A DNA stretch of 64,000 nucleotides from Anoxybacillus tengchongensis (GTDB lineage: Bacteria; Bacillota; Bacilli; Bacillales; Anoxybacillaceae), in assembly GCF_014201585.1 (NCBI RefSeq), contig NZ_JACHES010000005.1, positions 148,673 to 212,672 on the forward strand, in the 5' to 3' direction. Position numbers and translations under genes: made by a program. The first letter of the stretch is position 1, and each line of letters opens with the position of its first letter. Below, in pieces: positions 1 through 10,068 of this stretch. The notes under the pieces were generated by a model that worked only from the letters and a program-made list of their open reading frames with translations, was not told the origin of the DNA and searched no databases.

Positions 1-90
1 CCACTTCTTTTACGCATATGGCTGAAGGAAAACAAGATGTGTACAGAACAGCAATTGTTTGAATGGATTGAACGATGGAAAAGGGAGTGA
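1..90 (+). CDS. 3' end of an upstream gene, possibly cbiW (partial)
   Basis: Frame 1 is open from the window edge to a TGA at 88-90 and encodes 29 residues ending in a charged, Trp-rich tail (EWIERWKRE). The next gene starts six bases later, so this is probably the previous cistron of the cobalamin operon. In the Bacillus megaterium operon the gene before cbiH60 is cbiW, a small ferredoxin-like protein, which makes CbiW a positional guess only. The visible fragment has no cysteine motif that would confirm it. Confidence 0.45.
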   Translation, partial: PLLLRIWLKENKMCTEQQLFEWIERWKRE

Positions 91-95
91 AAAGG

Positions 96-1622
96 ATGGC
101 TGGAAAATTGTTTGTTGTCGGCTTTGGTCCGGGAAGTGTCGATCATATGACAAAGCGAGCTCGCGAGGCGATTGAAGAAAGCGATGTTATTGTCGGCTAT
201 AAAACGTATGTCGATTTAGTCATGGATCTCATCGATGGAAAAGAAGTCATTAGCACGGGAATGACAGAAGAAGTGAGCCGGGCTCAAGAGGCGATTAAAC
301 AGGCGGAACGTGGTAAAAAAGTGGCTGTCATATCAAGTGGAGATGCAGGGTTGTACGGTATGGCGGGGCTCATTTACGAAGTGTTAATTGAAAAAGGATG
401 GGAAAAAGAAACAGGCATTGAAGTGGAGATTATTCCGGGTATTTCAGCCATTCATTCTTGCGCCGCTTTATTAGGGGCACCCATTATGCACGATTCATGC
501 ACGATTAGTTTAAGCGACCATTTAACGCCATGGAACGTCATTGCAAAAAGAATAGAAGCAGCTGCCGCAGCGGATTTCGTTATTGCGCTATACAATCCGA
601 AGAGCGGTCGCCGTACGCAACAAATTGTCGAGGCGCAGCGTATTTTATTAACATACCGTTCACCAGACACGCCCGTTGGTCTTGTGAAAAGTGCGTACCG
701 CGAGCGGCAACATATTGTATTAACGAGTTTAGGGGAAATGTTAGAGCATGACATCGGCATGTTAACGACGGTCATTATCGGAAATTCTTCCACGTTCGTT
801 CATGACGGTCTGATGATTACCCCTCGTGGCTATGAGCGAAAATATAAGCTATCAAGCGCTGTCCAACCGTTAAAACTGCACGAGCGATTGCGACCAGAAG
901 CGGAACCATGGGCGTTAACGAACATGCGCTCATTAGCGGAAGAAGCGTATGAAAAAGTGGCTGCTCCAAAGAAACAAACAACGGAACGGTTGGAAGTAGC
1001 AGTTAGTCCGGGAGTGGTAAATAAAACATTTACGCCAAAGCAAATGATGGATCTCGCTCGCATCGTCGGCGAGCAAGGGATGATTACGTATACGGCGGAT
1101 CATTATTTAAAAGTAACGGTGGAAACAGAACGACCAGACGACATCGTCCGTGAACTTTTAGAAGCAGGTTTAACGGTTGCACCAACGGGAAATGTGTGTG
1201 TTATAAAAGCGTGTGACTTTTGTGAGGGAGAAAAAAAAGATGCGATTCCTTATGTCGAGCAACTGCATAAACAATTTGGCGGCATGGATTTGCCAAAAGA
1301 ACTGCGCCTTGGATTTAACGGGTGTGGCATGGCATGTTACGGGGCTGTCCATGAAGATATCGGAATTGTTTATCGTAAAGGGGCGTTTGATTTATTTTTA
1401 GGTGGGAAAACAGTAGGAAGAAATGCACATCCTGGACAGCTTGTCGCCGAAGGCATTCGTCCAGATGACATTGTGGAAACGATCGCTCGTATTATTGTGC
1501 AATATAAAGAAGAAGGATATGCAAACGAGCGATTTCATAAGTTTTTTGAGCGAAAAAAAGAGGTCGGTGGCTTTGCTTATGGACAAACGATCAAAGCAGA
1601 GCCTGCGGCATGTGGGGAGTGA
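96..1622 (+). CDS. cbiH60: Cobalt-precorrin-3 C17-methyltransferase with fused Fe-S domain (CbiH60)
   Basis: Ring-contracting SAM-dependent methyltransferase of anaerobic cobalamin synthesis, in the long form known from B. megaterium. The first ~250 residues are the tetrapyrrole methylase fold (VVGFGPGS near the start, GDAGLYGM, EIIPGISA). The C-terminal half resembles the ferredoxin-like and Fe-S parts of sulfite/nitrite reductases, with CDFC followed by GCGMAC, which fits a 4Fe-4S site. It is 508 aa from ATG 96, chosen because gggagtg lies 6-8 bases upstream; an in-frame ATG at 75 overlaps the previous gene and lacks a good Shine-Dalgarno. First complete gene of the operon in this window. 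Confidence 0.93.
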   Translation: MAGKLFVVGFGPGSVDHMTKRAREAIEESDVIVGYKTYVDLVMDLIDGKEVISTGMTEEVSRAQEAIKQAERGKKVAVISSGDAGLYGMAGLIYEVLIEKGWEKETGIEVEIIPGISAIHSCAALLGAPIMHDSCTISLSDHLTPWNVIAKRIEAAAAADFVIALYNPKSGRRTQQIVEAQRILLTYRSPDTPVGLVKSAYRERQHIVLTSLGEMLEHDIGMLTTVIIGNSSTFVHDGLMITPRGYERKYKLSSAVQPLKLHERLRPEAEPWALTNMRSLAEEAYEKVAAPKKQTTERLEVAVSPGVVNKTFTPKQMMDLARIVGEQGMITYTADHYLKVTVETERPDDIVRELLEAGLTVAPTGNVCVIKACDFCEGEKKDAIPYVEQLHKQFGGMDLPKELRLGFNGCGMACYGAVHEDIGIVYRKGAFDLFLGGKTVGRNAHPGQLVAEGIRPDDIVETIARIIVQYKEEGYANERFHKFFERKKEVGGFAYGQTIKAEPAACGE

Positions 1623-1627
1623 TGAAA

Positions 1628-2449
1628 ATGAAAGCTGTTTTATTTGTTGGACATGGAAGTCGAGATGAAGAAGGAAACGAACAAGTACGTCAGTTTGTTC
1701 AAACCATTTGTCCACAAATTGATGAGACGTTTTATGTGCATACATGTTTTTTAGAATTTGGTGTTCCATCAGTCATTGATGGCATTGCCCATTGTGTAGA
1801 ACAAGGGGCAACAGATGTTATTGTCATTCCAATCATTTTACTTCCAGCTGGACATTCCAAGCTGCACATACCGGCAGCGATTGACGAGGCGAAAGAGCGC
1901 TATCCACACGTTTCATTTACGTATGGGCGACCACTTGGTATTCATAATGATACGTTTACGATTTTAAACGACCGACTGCAAGAAGCAGGAGTTGTTACGG
2001 ATGAGCAAACAGCAATCATTTTGCTTGGACGCGGAGGAAGCGACCCCGATGCGAATAGCGATTTATATAAAATTGCTCGCTTATTTTGGGAGCGAAATAA
2101 ACAGGCGATCGTTGAACCTGCGTTTATGGGTGTCACAAATCCGTCATTAGATGAGGCTGTCGTAAGATGTGTTAAGCTCGGAGCAAAAAAAATCGTTGTT
2201 TTACCTTACTTTTTATTTACAGGCGTGCTTATTAAGCGATTAGAAAAGAAAGTTTCTGAGTTTCAAAGCATGTATCCGCATATGTCATTTGTATTGGCGC
2301 ATTATTTTGGCTTTCATCCGTCGCTACAAACGATTGTGCTTGATCGGTTACAAGAAGTGCTTAGTCATTCGGTTCATATGAATTGTGATACGTGCCAATA
2401 TCGGCTTCATATGGCTGAACATCACCACCACCATCATCATGATCATTGA
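1628..2449 (+). CDS. cbiX: Sirohydrochlorin cobaltochelatase, long form with His-rich tail (CbiX)
   Basis: Inserts Co2+ into sirohydrochlorin, the cobalt entry step of the anaerobic B12 route. It has two CbiX/SirB-like halves (each with a VGHGSRD or LGRGGSD type motif), so this is the long form, 273 aa. The C-terminus has CDTC, a possible Fe-S or metal ligand pair, and then seven consecutive histidines plus DH, as in other CbiX-L proteins where it is thought to hold metal. Start 1628 is preferred because ggggag at 1614-1619 is well spaced; ATGs at 1610 and 1622 are in frame. It directly follows cbiH60. Confidence 0.93.
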   Translation: MKAVLFVGHGSRDEEGNEQVRQFVQTICPQIDETFYVHTCFLEFGVPSVIDGIAHCVEQGATDVIVIPIILLPAGHSKLHIPAAIDEAKERYPHVSFTYGRPLGIHNDTFTILNDRLQEAGVVTDEQTAIILLGRGGSDPDANSDLYKIARLFWERNKQAIVEPAFMGVTNPSLDEAVVRCVKLGAKKIVVLPYFLFTGVLIKRLEKKVSEFQSMYPHMSFVLAHYFGFHPSLQTIVLDRLQEVLSHSVHMNCDTCQYRLHMAEHHHHHHHDH

Positions 2450-2459
2450 GGTGAGATGA

Positions 2460-3236
2460 ATGATTATTATGTTGTCGGGAACGAGCGATGCAAGGCAATT
2501 AGCGTTAGCCATTCGTGACGCAGGGTATGACGTATTGGCTACAGTTGTCACCGAACACGCCGCAGAACAAATGTCATATGTCGGATTGCGTGCGCATATC
2601 GGACGTTTAAACGCGCATGAAATGGTTGAGATCATAAAACAACATAAAGCGAAAGCGATCGTTGATGCGAGCCATCCATTTGCAGAAGAAGCGTCGCAAC
2701 AAGCGATGCAAGCAGCAGAGGAAGCGAACGTTCCGTATATCCGCTATGAACGAAAAGAAAGCGTCATTATGTATGATCGCGTTACATTCGTCGATAGCTA
2801 CGAAGCGGCAGCAGAGTACGCAGCGAAAAAAAGAGGGGTCATCATGCTTACGACAGGAAGCAAAACGTTGCATATTTTTGCAGAAAAGTTGCTCCCGCTT
2901 CCTGATGTTCGTCTCATTGCACGTATGTTGCCACGGAAAGACAATATGGAAAAGTGCGAACAATTACGCTTTCCGCAAGAAAATATTATTGCGATGCAAG
3001 GACCGTTTACGAAGCAACTAGATATGGCTTTGATGAAACATTTTGGTGTGACGCTCCTTGTAACGAAAGAAAGCGGACGAGTGGGATTTGTCGATGAAAA
3101 AATTGCAGCAGCGCAACAACTTGGCATTGAAACGGTTGTCATCCGCCGTCCGAAACTTTCTTATCCCGTCGTTTATCATGAGTTTTCTGACGTCATTCGT
3201 GCGTTGGAAGAAATGAAAGAGAAAGGAGAAAAATAA
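2460..3236 (+). CDS. cbiJ: Cobalt-precorrin-6A reductase (CbiJ)
   Basis: NAD(P)H-dependent reduction of the corrin macrocycle. The 258-aa protein begins IIMLSGTSDARQLA, the nucleotide-binding start typical of CbiJ/CobK, and contains the family motifs DASHPFAEEASQQA and RYERKES. The end segment LLVTKESG is also characteristic. The start is preceded by gaggtgag. It lies 10 bases after cbiX, and its stop codon abuts the ATG of cbiC, so translation is probably coupled. Confidence 0.92.
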   Translation: MIIMLSGTSDARQLALAIRDAGYDVLATVVTEHAAEQMSYVGLRAHIGRLNAHEMVEIIKQHKAKAIVDASHPFAEEASQQAMQAAEEANVPYIRYERKESVIMYDRVTFVDSYEAAAEYAAKKRGVIMLTTGSKTLHIFAEKLLPLPDVRLIARMLPRKDNMEKCEQLRFPQENIIAMQGPFTKQLDMALMKHFGVTLLVTKESGRVGFVDEKIAAAQQLGIETVVIRRPKLSYPVVYHEFSDVIRALEEMKEKGEK

Positions 3237-3884
3237 ATGGATTTTCGAACAACGTTTCGCCCATTAACTGTTCAGCCAGAACAAATTGAACAAAAAAGCT
3301 TTCAAATCATTGATGATGAGATAGGAGAGCACTCATTTGCTGAACAGCAATACGCTATCGTTCAACGCGTCATTCATGCAAGCGCCGATTTTGAGTTAGG
3401 AAAGAGTCTTTTATTTCATCCTCGTGCGATTGAAGCGGGCATTTCAGCGATTCGCGCGGGAAAAAAAGTCGTTGCTGATGTACAAATGGTACAAGTTGGA
3501 ATAAACAAAGCACGTCTTGAAAAATATGGTGGGAGTGTGCACGTGTATATTTCTGATGATGATGTCATGAAAGAAGCGAAGCGATTAAACACGACGCGTG
3601 CGATTGTTGCGATGCGCAAAGCGGTGAAAGAAGCGGACGGAGGCATTTTTGCCATTGGCAATGCACCAACCGCTTTGCTTGAATTAATTCGATTAGTGAA
3701 AGAAGGAGAGGCACGCCCAGGTTTAATTATCGGTCTCCCTGTCGGCTTTGTCTCAGCAGCGGAATCGAAAGAAGAGTTAGCGAAACTGGATATTCCATTT
3801 ATTACGAACATCGGAAGAAAAGGAGGGAGTACGGTGACAGTGGCCGCGTTAAATGCCTTGTCTATTTTAGCGGAGCGAGGATAA
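3237..3884 (+). CDS. cbiC: Cobalt-precorrin-8 methylmutase (CbiC)
   Basis: Moves the methyl group from C11 to C12 to give cobyrinate. The protein is 215 aa, near the usual family length. Recognisable segments are QRVIHASADFE, which carries the catalytic His of the CobH/CbiC fold, then ADVQMVQVGI, AIGNAPTALLEL and GLPVGFVSAAESKE. The ATG follows immediately on the cbiJ stop codon, with gaaaggag 10 bases upstream. Confidence 0.95.
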   Translation: MDFRTTFRPLTVQPEQIEQKSFQIIDDEIGEHSFAEQQYAIVQRVIHASADFELGKSLLFHPRAIEAGISAIRAGKKVVADVQMVQVGINKARLEKYGGSVHVYISDDDVMKEAKRLNTTRAIVAMRKAVKEADGGIFAIGNAPTALLELIRLVKEGEARPGLIIGLPVGFVSAAESKEELAKLDIPFITNIGRKGGSTVTVAALNALSILAERG

Positions 3885-3886
3885 GT

Positions 3887-4999
3887 ATGGAAAAGGGAAA
3901 ATTACGTGAGGGGTATACGACCGGGGCATGTGCAACGGCTGCGACAAAAGCGGCGTTATGTGCGCTTATTACCGGCATCAAACAAACAGAAGCGACAATT
4001 ATGTTGCCGATCGGGCGGGAAGTCACTTTCCCGATCGTTTCTTGTGAAATGGAGAAAGATCGAGCGAGTGCGACCGTGGTGAAAGATGGGGGGGACGACC
4101 CTGATGTGACGCACGGTGCTTCCATTGTTGCGACAGTTAGCTGGATCGACGAAGGCATTCTTATTGATGGAGGAGAAGGGGTCGGTAGAGTAACAAAGCC
4201 CGGACTTCCCGTTCCAGTTGGCGAAGCGGCCATTAATCCGGTACCACGGCAAATGATGACCGATGTTGTTCACGAGTTGCTTACGGAATACGGTGTGAAG
4301 CGTGGGGTACGCATTGTTATTTCCGTACCGAACGGAGAAGAAATTGCGAAGAAAACGTTAAATGGTCGTCTCGGCATTATTGGCGGCATTTCTATTTTAG
4401 GCACCCGCGGCATCGTCGTCCCGTTTTCGACATCTGCTTATCGAGCAAGTATTGTGCGTGCGCTTGAAGTTGCCGTCGCGTGTGGTTGTGACCATGTGGT
4501 TATTACTACAGGAGGACGAAGTGAAAAATATGCGATGATGCAATATAGCCATCTTCCAGAAGAAGCGTTTATTGAGATGGGAGATTTCGTCGGTTTTACG
4601 CTGAAACAATGTAAGCGTCTCGGTATGAAAACTATATCGCTCGTTGGGATGATGGGGAAATTTTCAAAAGTCGCTCAAGGAGTAATGATGGTGCACTCGA
4701 AAAGTGCTCCTGTCGATTTTCATTTTTTAGCAGATGTTGCGAAGCAAGCAGGTGCTCCGCCACCTCTCATTGAAGCGGTGAAACAAGCGAATACAGCGTC
4801 ACAAGTTGGAGATATGATGTACGCAGCAGGATATATGTCGTTTTTCGATTTGTTATGTGATTATTGTTGTCAACATGCGTTGCGGGAAGTGCATGGTGGA
4901 ATGGTCATTGAAACGACGCTTTATACGTTAAAAGGACAACGGTTAGGAAGGGCGGTGCGAAACGATGGAGCGAATGAAATTAATCGGAATTGGAGCTGA
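3887..4999 (+). CDS. cbiD: Cobalt-precorrin-5B C1-methyltransferase (CbiD)
   Basis: Methylates C1 of the ring in the anaerobic pathway. The 370-aa protein opens with the hallmark [19 protein letters not shown] and contains [27 protein letters not shown] and ITTGGRSE, all typical of CbiD. Two bases separate it from cbiC. Its last 35 bases overlap the start of cbiET in another frame. Confidence 0.95.
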   Translation: MEKGKLREGYTTGACATAATKAALCALITGIKQTEATIMLPIGREVTFPIVSCEMEKDRASATVVKDGGDDPDVTHGASIVATVSWIDEGILIDGGEGVGRVTKPGLPVPVGEAAINPVPRQMMTDVVHELLTEYGVKRGVRIVISVPNGEEIAKKTLNGRLGIIGGISILGTRGIVVPFSTSAYRASIVRALEVAVACGCDHVVITTGGRSEKYAMMQYSHLPEEAFIEMGDFVGFTLKQCKRLGMKTISLVGMMGKFSKVAQGVMMVHSKSAPVDFHFLADVAKQAGAPPPLIEAVKQANTASQVGDMMYAAGYMSFFDLLCDYCCQHALREVHGGMVIETTLYTLKGQRLGRAVRNDGANEINRNWS

Positions 5000-6170
5000 T
5001 GGGACAGATTCTCTTCCTTCCCTGTATGAACGATGGATTCATGAGAGCGAGCGGCTCGTGGGCGGAGAAAGGCAGCTGTCTTTTTTTCCTCACTACAAAG
5101 GGGAAAAAATTGTTATTCGAAGCAACTTATCATCACTTTTTGAAACGCTTGTAAACGAGCCGAAAAAAACGGTCGTTTTAGCATCAGGTGATCCGTTATT
5201 TTACGGAATCGGTAGTTATTTAGCGAAAAAAGTTCCGATTGAAGTATATCCCTCTATCAGTTCACTCCAATGGGCGTTTGCGAAAATAGGGGAAAGTTGG
5301 CATGATGCGTACGTTGTTAGTTTACATGGACGTTCGATGAAAGGGTTTGCTCAGCGTATAGATGGAAAAGAAAAAGTAGCTATTTTAACAGATGAAACGA
5401 ACGATCCGCGTGCGATTGCTTCATATCTTTTAGAATATGGAATGACGGAATATGAGGCGTTTGTTGGCGAAAATCTTGGTGGGGAGAACGAGCGTTGTCG
5501 CTTTTTTACATTAGAGGATATGATGCATACATCGTTTTCCCCATTAAATATCGTCGTTTTACGACGTGTAAATAAAGAACCGAGCTGGACGTTTGGTATA
5601 GAGGATGAAGAGTTTTTTCAGAGAAAACCAGAAAAAGGGCTCATTACGAAAAAAGAAGTGCGTGTATTAAGCTTGCAAGCACTTCGCCTCCATGAAAAAA
5701 GTGTCGTATGGGACATTGGTACGTGCACAGGATCGGTCGCTATTGAAGCGGCGAAAATCGCTCGGGAAGGAGCGGTATTTGCTGTTGAGAAAAACGCGTT
5801 AGATATTGAAATATGTCGGAAAAATATGAAAAAATTCCGCACAGACTTTACACTCGTGCACGGTCGAGCGCCAGAACATTTAGAGCAGTTTCCTGATCCA
5901 GATGCCGTCTTTATTGGGGGGACATCAGGAAGTTTACGGGATATTATTGCAGTTTGTTGCACGCGGTTAAAACAAGGGGGACGCATCGTCATCAATGCGG
6001 TCACAATCGAAACGTTATATGAAGCGACAGATGCGTTACGTCATCACGGTTACGATGTCGATATTTTGCTCGCTCAGTTTTCACGAAGCAAGCCAATTTT
6101 ACAATTGACACGGTTTGATGCATTAAACCCGATATATATTATTTCAGCACGAAAGGGGGAAAGCAAGTGA
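4965..6170 (+). CDS. cbiET: Fused cobalt-precorrin-7 C5-methyltransferase / C15-methyltransferase-decarboxylase (CbiET)
   Basis: Single protein of 401 aa carrying both activities that are separate genes in Salmonella. Residues ~1-200 are the CbiE tetrapyrrole methylase ([18 protein letters not shown]). Residues ~210-401 are the CbiT Rossmann methyltransferase ([25 protein letters not shown]). The glycine-rich loop reads GTCTG rather than the common GAGTG. ATG 4974 is an alternative start; both overlap cbiD. The stop shares bases with the GTG start of cbiL. Confidence 0.94.
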   Translation: MERMKLIGIGADGTDSLPSLYERWIHESERLVGGERQLSFFPHYKGEKIVIRSNLSSLFETLVNEPKKTVVLASGDPLFYGIGSYLAKKVPIEVYPSISSLQWAFAKIGESWHDAYVVSLHGRSMKGFAQRIDGKEKVAILTDETNDPRAIASYLLEYGMTEYEAFVGENLGGENERCRFFTLEDMMHTSFSPLNIVVLRRVNKEPSWTFGIEDEEFFQRKPEKGLITKKEVRVLSLQALRLHEKSVVWDIGTCTGSVAIEAAKIAREGAVFAVEKNALDIEICRKNMKKFRTDFTLVHGRAPEHLEQFPDPDAVFIGGTSGSLRDIIAVCCTRLKQGGRIVINAVTIETLYEATDALRHHGYDVDILLAQFSRSKPILQLTRFDALNPIYIISARKGESK

Positions 6171-6868
6171 TCGGTACGTTATATGGCATTGGTGTCGGAC
6201 CGGGCGATCCAGAACTATTGACAGTCAAAGCATTTCGGCGATTGAAAGAAGCGCACGTGATTGCTTATCCAAAAAAGACGAATGGCAGTAAAAGTTATGC
6301 GCAACAAATTGTTGATGCGTACTTTTCTTCAGCGGAAAAAGAGATGCTTGGTCTCGTTTTTCCAATGACGAAAGACGAAAATGTATTGCGTGAAAAATGG
6401 AATGAAACAGTCGAAACGGTATGGACTTATTTGCGTGAGGGGAAACATGTGGCGTTTGTGACAGAAGGCGATCCACTTTTATATAGCACATTTATTCATT
6501 TTATGCGCACGATGCAAATAAAATATCCAGACGTGTCAATTGAAATTGTTCCCGGCATTTCATCTATAAATGGCGCAGCAGCACGCCTGCAGTTGCCGCT
6601 AGCGGACGGCGATGAAACGATCGCTATCGTTCCCGCACGCGATGATTATGATGCGATGAAAAAAGCGATTCAAGAGCACGAGTGCGTCGTATTTTTAAAA
6701 GTAGCAAAAGTCATGCCACTCCTTCTCTCTCTTTTAAAAGAGATGAATTTGGTGAAGCAAGCGGCAGTCGTGACAAAAGTGACGTCTCATGAAGAGGTCA
6801 TATGGGACATTGAGCAATTAGAACATGTGTCGTTGCCATATTTAACGTTAATGGTGGTGAGAAAGTGA
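6167..6868 (+). CDS. cbiL: Cobalt-factor II C20-methyltransferase (CbiL)
   Basis: SAM-dependent methylation of the ring at C20. The 233-aa tetrapyrrole methylase has [16 protein letters not shown] at its N-terminus, [11 protein letters not shown] in the middle and [14 protein letters not shown], the usual order for CbiL/CobI. The GTG start overlaps the cbiET stop by four bases (GTGA). The downstream gene again starts in the same kind of overlap. Confidence 0.95.
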   Translation: MIGTLYGIGVGPGDPELLTVKAFRRLKEAHVIAYPKKTNGSKSYAQQIVDAYFSSAEKEMLGLVFPMTKDENVLREKWNETVETVWTYLREGKHVAFVTEGDPLLYSTFIHFMRTMQIKYPDVSIEIVPGISSINGAAARLQLPLADGDETIAIVPARDDYDAMKKAIQEHECVVFLKVAKVMPLLLSLLKEMNLVKQAAVVTKVTSHEEVIWDIEQLEHVSLPYLTLMVVRK

Positions 6869-7632
6869 AAATATATATTGTTGGAGCTGGTCCGGGAGCG
6901 AGCGATTTAATTACAGTCAGAGGAATGAAGTTGTTGCAGCGAGCGGATGCCATTTTTTATACGGATTCGCTTGTCAATGATGAATTGCTTACATATGCAA
7001 AAAAAGACGCGCGCATTTTTCGGACATCGGGCATGCATTTAAAGCAAATTGTCTCACTTATGTGTGAAGAAGTGAGAAGCGGGAAGATGGTCGTTCGTCT
7101 TCATACAGGTGATCCATCAATTTATGGAGCAACGATGGAACAAATCGTACTTTTGAAAAAAGAAGGCATTGACGTCGAAATTGTTCCGGGAGTTAGTTCT
7201 GTATTCGCTGCTGCCGCTGCGGCGCAAATGGAGTTGACCGTACCTAATTTGACGCAAACGGTTATTTTAACACGTGCGGAAGGAAGAACACCGGTTCCAG
7301 AAAAGGAGAAGCTCACTTTGCTCGCTGAACATCATTGTACGATTGCTCTTTTTTTAAGTGCAACGTTAACAAAAAAAGTGACAGCTGCATTTCTTGAAGC
7401 TGGCTGGAGTGAGCATACCCCTGTCGTTGTTGTATATAAAGCGACGTGGCCGGACGAAAAAGTCGTGCGTTCGACTGTTGGTACGCTTCATGAAGATATG
7501 CAGCGCCATGGCATTCGACAACATGCACTTATTTTAGCAGGTTGGGCCCTTTCTAACGAACTTGATGAATCATGTCGTTCTAAATTGTACGATGAAACAT
7601 TTACACACGGCTATCGTAAAGGAGAGAAGTAA
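6865..7632 (+). CDS. cbiF: Cobalt-precorrin-4 C11-methyltransferase (CbiF)
   Basis: Tetrapyrrole methylase of 255 aa acting at C11. Motifs are IVGAGPGASDLITVRG, RLHTGDPSIYGA and EIVPGVSSVFAAAA. The GTG start at 6865 overlaps the cbiL stop. Its closest relative in this window is cobA at 12583, which has the SUMT-type GRGGEE loop instead; CbiF has the STIYGA-like loop, so the two can be told apart. Confidence 0.95.
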   Translation: MKIYIVGAGPGASDLITVRGMKLLQRADAIFYTDSLVNDELLTYAKKDARIFRTSGMHLKQIVSLMCEEVRSGKMVVRLHTGDPSIYGATMEQIVLLKKEGIDVEIVPGVSSVFAAAAAAQMELTVPNLTQTVILTRAEGRTPVPEKEKLTLLAEHHCTIALFLSATLTKKVTAAFLEAGWSEHTPVVVVYKATWPDEKVVRSTVGTLHEDMQRHGIRQHALILAGWALSNELDESCRSKLYDETFTHGYRKGEK

Positions 7633-7633
7633 A

Positions 7634-8713
7634 ATGTATGCCGTTGTAGCGATTACGAAACATGGGGTAGAAATCGCAAGAAAACTGTATGACCAACTTC
7701 CGCATGCGCACATTTATTACACTGATAAATTTGCAAAAGGCGACGAAGCGAAAAAAGGCATTCATTTATTTTCGGGAAACGTTCGCTTTCTGTTGGCGGA
7801 ATTGTTTTCCGCATATCGCGGGCTCATTCTTATCATTTCACTCGGTGCTGTTGTGCGCATGATTGCTCCGCTATTAAAAGATAAAAAAACAGATCCTGCC
7901 GTTGTAGTGATTGATGATAAAGCAGAACATGTCATTAGTGTATTATCTGGTCATTTAGGAGGAGCCAATGAGCTGACAAGAAAAGTGGCGAATTTGCTTG
8001 ACGCTCGTCCGGTCATTACGACAGCATCCGATGTACAGCGAACGATTGCGGTTGATTTATTCGGTCGCTCGTTCGGGTGGGAATGGGAAAATGAAAACAA
8101 TTTGACGCCTGTGAGCGCTGCGGTTGTTAATGAGCAACATGTTGCGATTGTACAAGAATCAGGAGAGCGCAATTGGTGGACGTATGATACGCCGATTCCA
8201 TCAAACATTCGGCAGTATGCTTCGGTTGCCGAAGCGCTTGAAGCGGAGCCGGATGCGGCGCTCGTTGTGACGCATCGCTTGCTTGAAAAAGAAGAAGAAG
8301 ACATTTTACAAAACGGGGTGTTGTATCGTCCGAAAGTGATTGTCATCGGCATCGGATGCAATCGCGGAACGAGTGCAGAAGAGATTGAACGAGTGATTTG
8401 CGATACGTTGCAGCAGCTCCGCTTCTCTATGAAAAGCGTGAAAGCATTATGCACAATTGATTTAAAAAAGGACGAGGAAGGTTTATTAGCTGTCGCAAAT
8501 AAATATAACTGGCCGCTTATTTTTTACACGGCAGAACAATTAAACGCTGTCCCGATCGACGAACCGTCTGAAACAGTGTTTCGTTATGTAGGGGCATACG
8601 GCGTCAGCGAACCTGCCGCGAAGCGATATAGCGGACAACAACAACTTGTTTTAACGAAGAAAAAAAGCGGTAACGTGACGATTTCCGTTGCGCTATGGGA
8701 GGGAGAGCGGTGA
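7634..8713 (+). CDS. cbiG: Cobalt-precorrin-5A hydrolase (CbiG)
   Basis: Opens the delta-lactone and releases the C20 two-carbon unit as acetaldehyde. The 359-aa protein has the N-terminal CbiG block (AVVAITKHGVEIARKL, IISLGAVVRMIAPLL, VISVLSGHLGGANELT) and the C-terminal CobE-like block (VIGIGCNRGTSAEEIE). ATG 7634 was chosen because MYAVVAITKHG matches family N-termini and ggagagaag precedes it; the open frame runs 72 bases further upstream into cbiF. Confidence 0.93.
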   Translation: MYAVVAITKHGVEIARKLYDQLPHAHIYYTDKFAKGDEAKKGIHLFSGNVRFLLAELFSAYRGLILIISLGAVVRMIAPLLKDKKTDPAVVVIDDKAEHVISVLSGHLGGANELTRKVANLLDARPVITTASDVQRTIAVDLFGRSFGWEWENENNLTPVSAAVVNEQHVAIVQESGERNWWTYDTPIPSNIRQYASVAEALEAEPDAALVVTHRLLEKEEEDILQNGVLYRPKVIVIGIGCNRGTSAEEIERVICDTLQQLRFSMKSVKALCTIDLKKDEEGLLAVANKYNWPLIFYTAEQLNAVPIDEPSETVFRYVGAYGVSEPAAKRYSGQQQLVLTKKKSGNVTISVALWEGER

Positions 8714-10068
8714 GAAGAATTGTCGTGGCGGGAACGGGAAGTGGTGTTGGGAAAACAACGGTGACGCTCGGATTAATGAGCGCATTTAAACAAAAAGGAT
8801 ATGTTGTTCAAGGATTTAAATGTGGACCAGATTACATTGATCCAACGTATCATACCGCCGTGACGGGGAGACGTTCGCGCAATTTAGATAGTTGGATGGG
8901 GAATGAAAACGTTGTGCGCGACGTATGCAAAAGAGGAAGCGAAGGAGCGGATCTTTCCATTATTGAAGGGGTTATGGGGCTATTTGATGGAAAGTGGGCG
9001 ACAACAAATGAAGGATCGACTGCGGAAATTAGCATCATGACCGAAAGCCCTGTCTTATTAGTCGTTGATTGTTCAGGAATGGCGCGTAGCGCCGCAGCGA
9101 TTGTACGCGGCTTTCAATCGTTTCATGAGCGCGTTCGAATCGTTGGCGTCATTGCGAATCGGGTCGGAAGCGAAGGGCATTTTCGGCTTGTGAAAGAAGC
9201 GATTGAACAACAATGTCACATTCCTGTCGTCGGCTATTTGCAAAAAGAGAGCGATGTAACGATTCCAGAGCGCCATTTAGGTCTTGTTCCATCTGTCGAA
9301 CGAGGAGAACTTCAGCCGTTTTTTGATGAGCTTGGCAAGCGAACGTCTAAAACGGTTGATTTGGATGCAATATGGGAATTGGCGGAGGCGAATGATCTAT
9401 CAAGCGCGCCTTTTTTTAAACCGAAGCAAACGTATGACGTGCGTATTGCCATCGCGAAAGATGCCGCATTTCATTTTTACTACGAAGAAAATTTGGAGAT
9501 GCTTCAGGCGTATGGAGCGACGCTCGTGTACTTTTCACCGCTTGCCGGCGAACGTGTACCAGATGACGTTGACGGTTTGTACATTGGAGGGGGATTTCCA
9601 GAGGAATTTGCCGCGGAACTGGCGCGTCATGAAGAAGTAAAACAGTCGATTGTCGAAGTGATTGAAAGTGGTTTGCCGACGCTTGCGGAGTGCGGGGGAT
9701 TTATGTATTTAACAGAAGGGATCGTGACGACAGCTGGGCAATATTACGAAATGGTCGGCGTCATTCCTGGGCATGTGCGCATGCAACGAACGCTTGCGGC
9801 GCTCGGCTATCGCGAAGTGATGGGAGCAGAAGGAAACTTTTTGTTTGAACAAGATCGAGCGAAAGGGCACGAATTTCATTATTCAACATTTATTCCGAGA
9901 ACGGAAGGGAAGTTTGCGTATGAAGCAAAAGGGTTGCGCGGATGCAAAAAAGATGGTTATATGGACAAACGCCTCGTCGCTGGTTACGTTCATTTTTATT
10001 TTCCATCCAACCCTTCGATTGTTGAACGATGGCTGAAAACGTGTGAAGAGGTGAAGTGCGATGCGTAA
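8710..10068 (+). CDS. cbiA: Cobyrinic acid a,c-diamide synthase (CbiA)
   Basis: ATP- and glutamine-dependent amidation of the a and c side chains. The N-terminal MinD/DTBS-like half has a P-loop (GTGSGVGKTT, residues ~7-16); the C-terminal half is a class I glutamine amidotransferase with nucleophile Cys in LAECGGFMYL. GTG 8710 overlaps the cbiG stop by four bases and has ggaggga upstream, so it is preferred over an in-frame ATG at 8695. About 452 aa. Confidence 0.94.
   Translation: MRRIVVAGTGSGVGKTTVTLGLMSAFKQKGYVVQGFKCGPDYIDPTYHTAVTGRRSRNLDSWMGNENVVRDVCKRGSEGADLSIIEGVMGLFDGKWATTNEGSTAEISIMTESPVLLVVDCSGMARSAAAIVRGFQSFHERVRIVGVIANRVGSEGHFRLVKEAIEQQCHIPVVGYLQKESDVTIPERHLGLVPSVERGELQPFFDELGKRTSKTVDLDAIWELAEANDLSSAPFFKPKQTYDVRIAIAKDAAFHFYYEENLEMLQAYGATLVYFSPLAGERVPDDVDGLYIGGGFPEEFAAELARHEEVKQSIVEVIESGLPTLAECGGFMYLTEGIVTTAGQYYEMVGVIPGHVRMQRTLAALGYREVMGAEGNFLFEQDRAKGHEFHYSTFIPRTEGKFAYEAKGLRGCKKDGYMDKRLVAGYVHFYFPSNPSIVERWLKTCEEVKCDA

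Noticed and set aside
2423..2449. CAT/CAC-rich end of cbiX as a microsatellite
   Set aside because: It encodes the His-rich tail known in CbiX-L proteins; not a free-standing repeat.
7951..8454. 167-aa ORF antisense to cbiG
   Set aside because: Ser/Cys-rich shadow of the coding strand with no family motif and no RBS.
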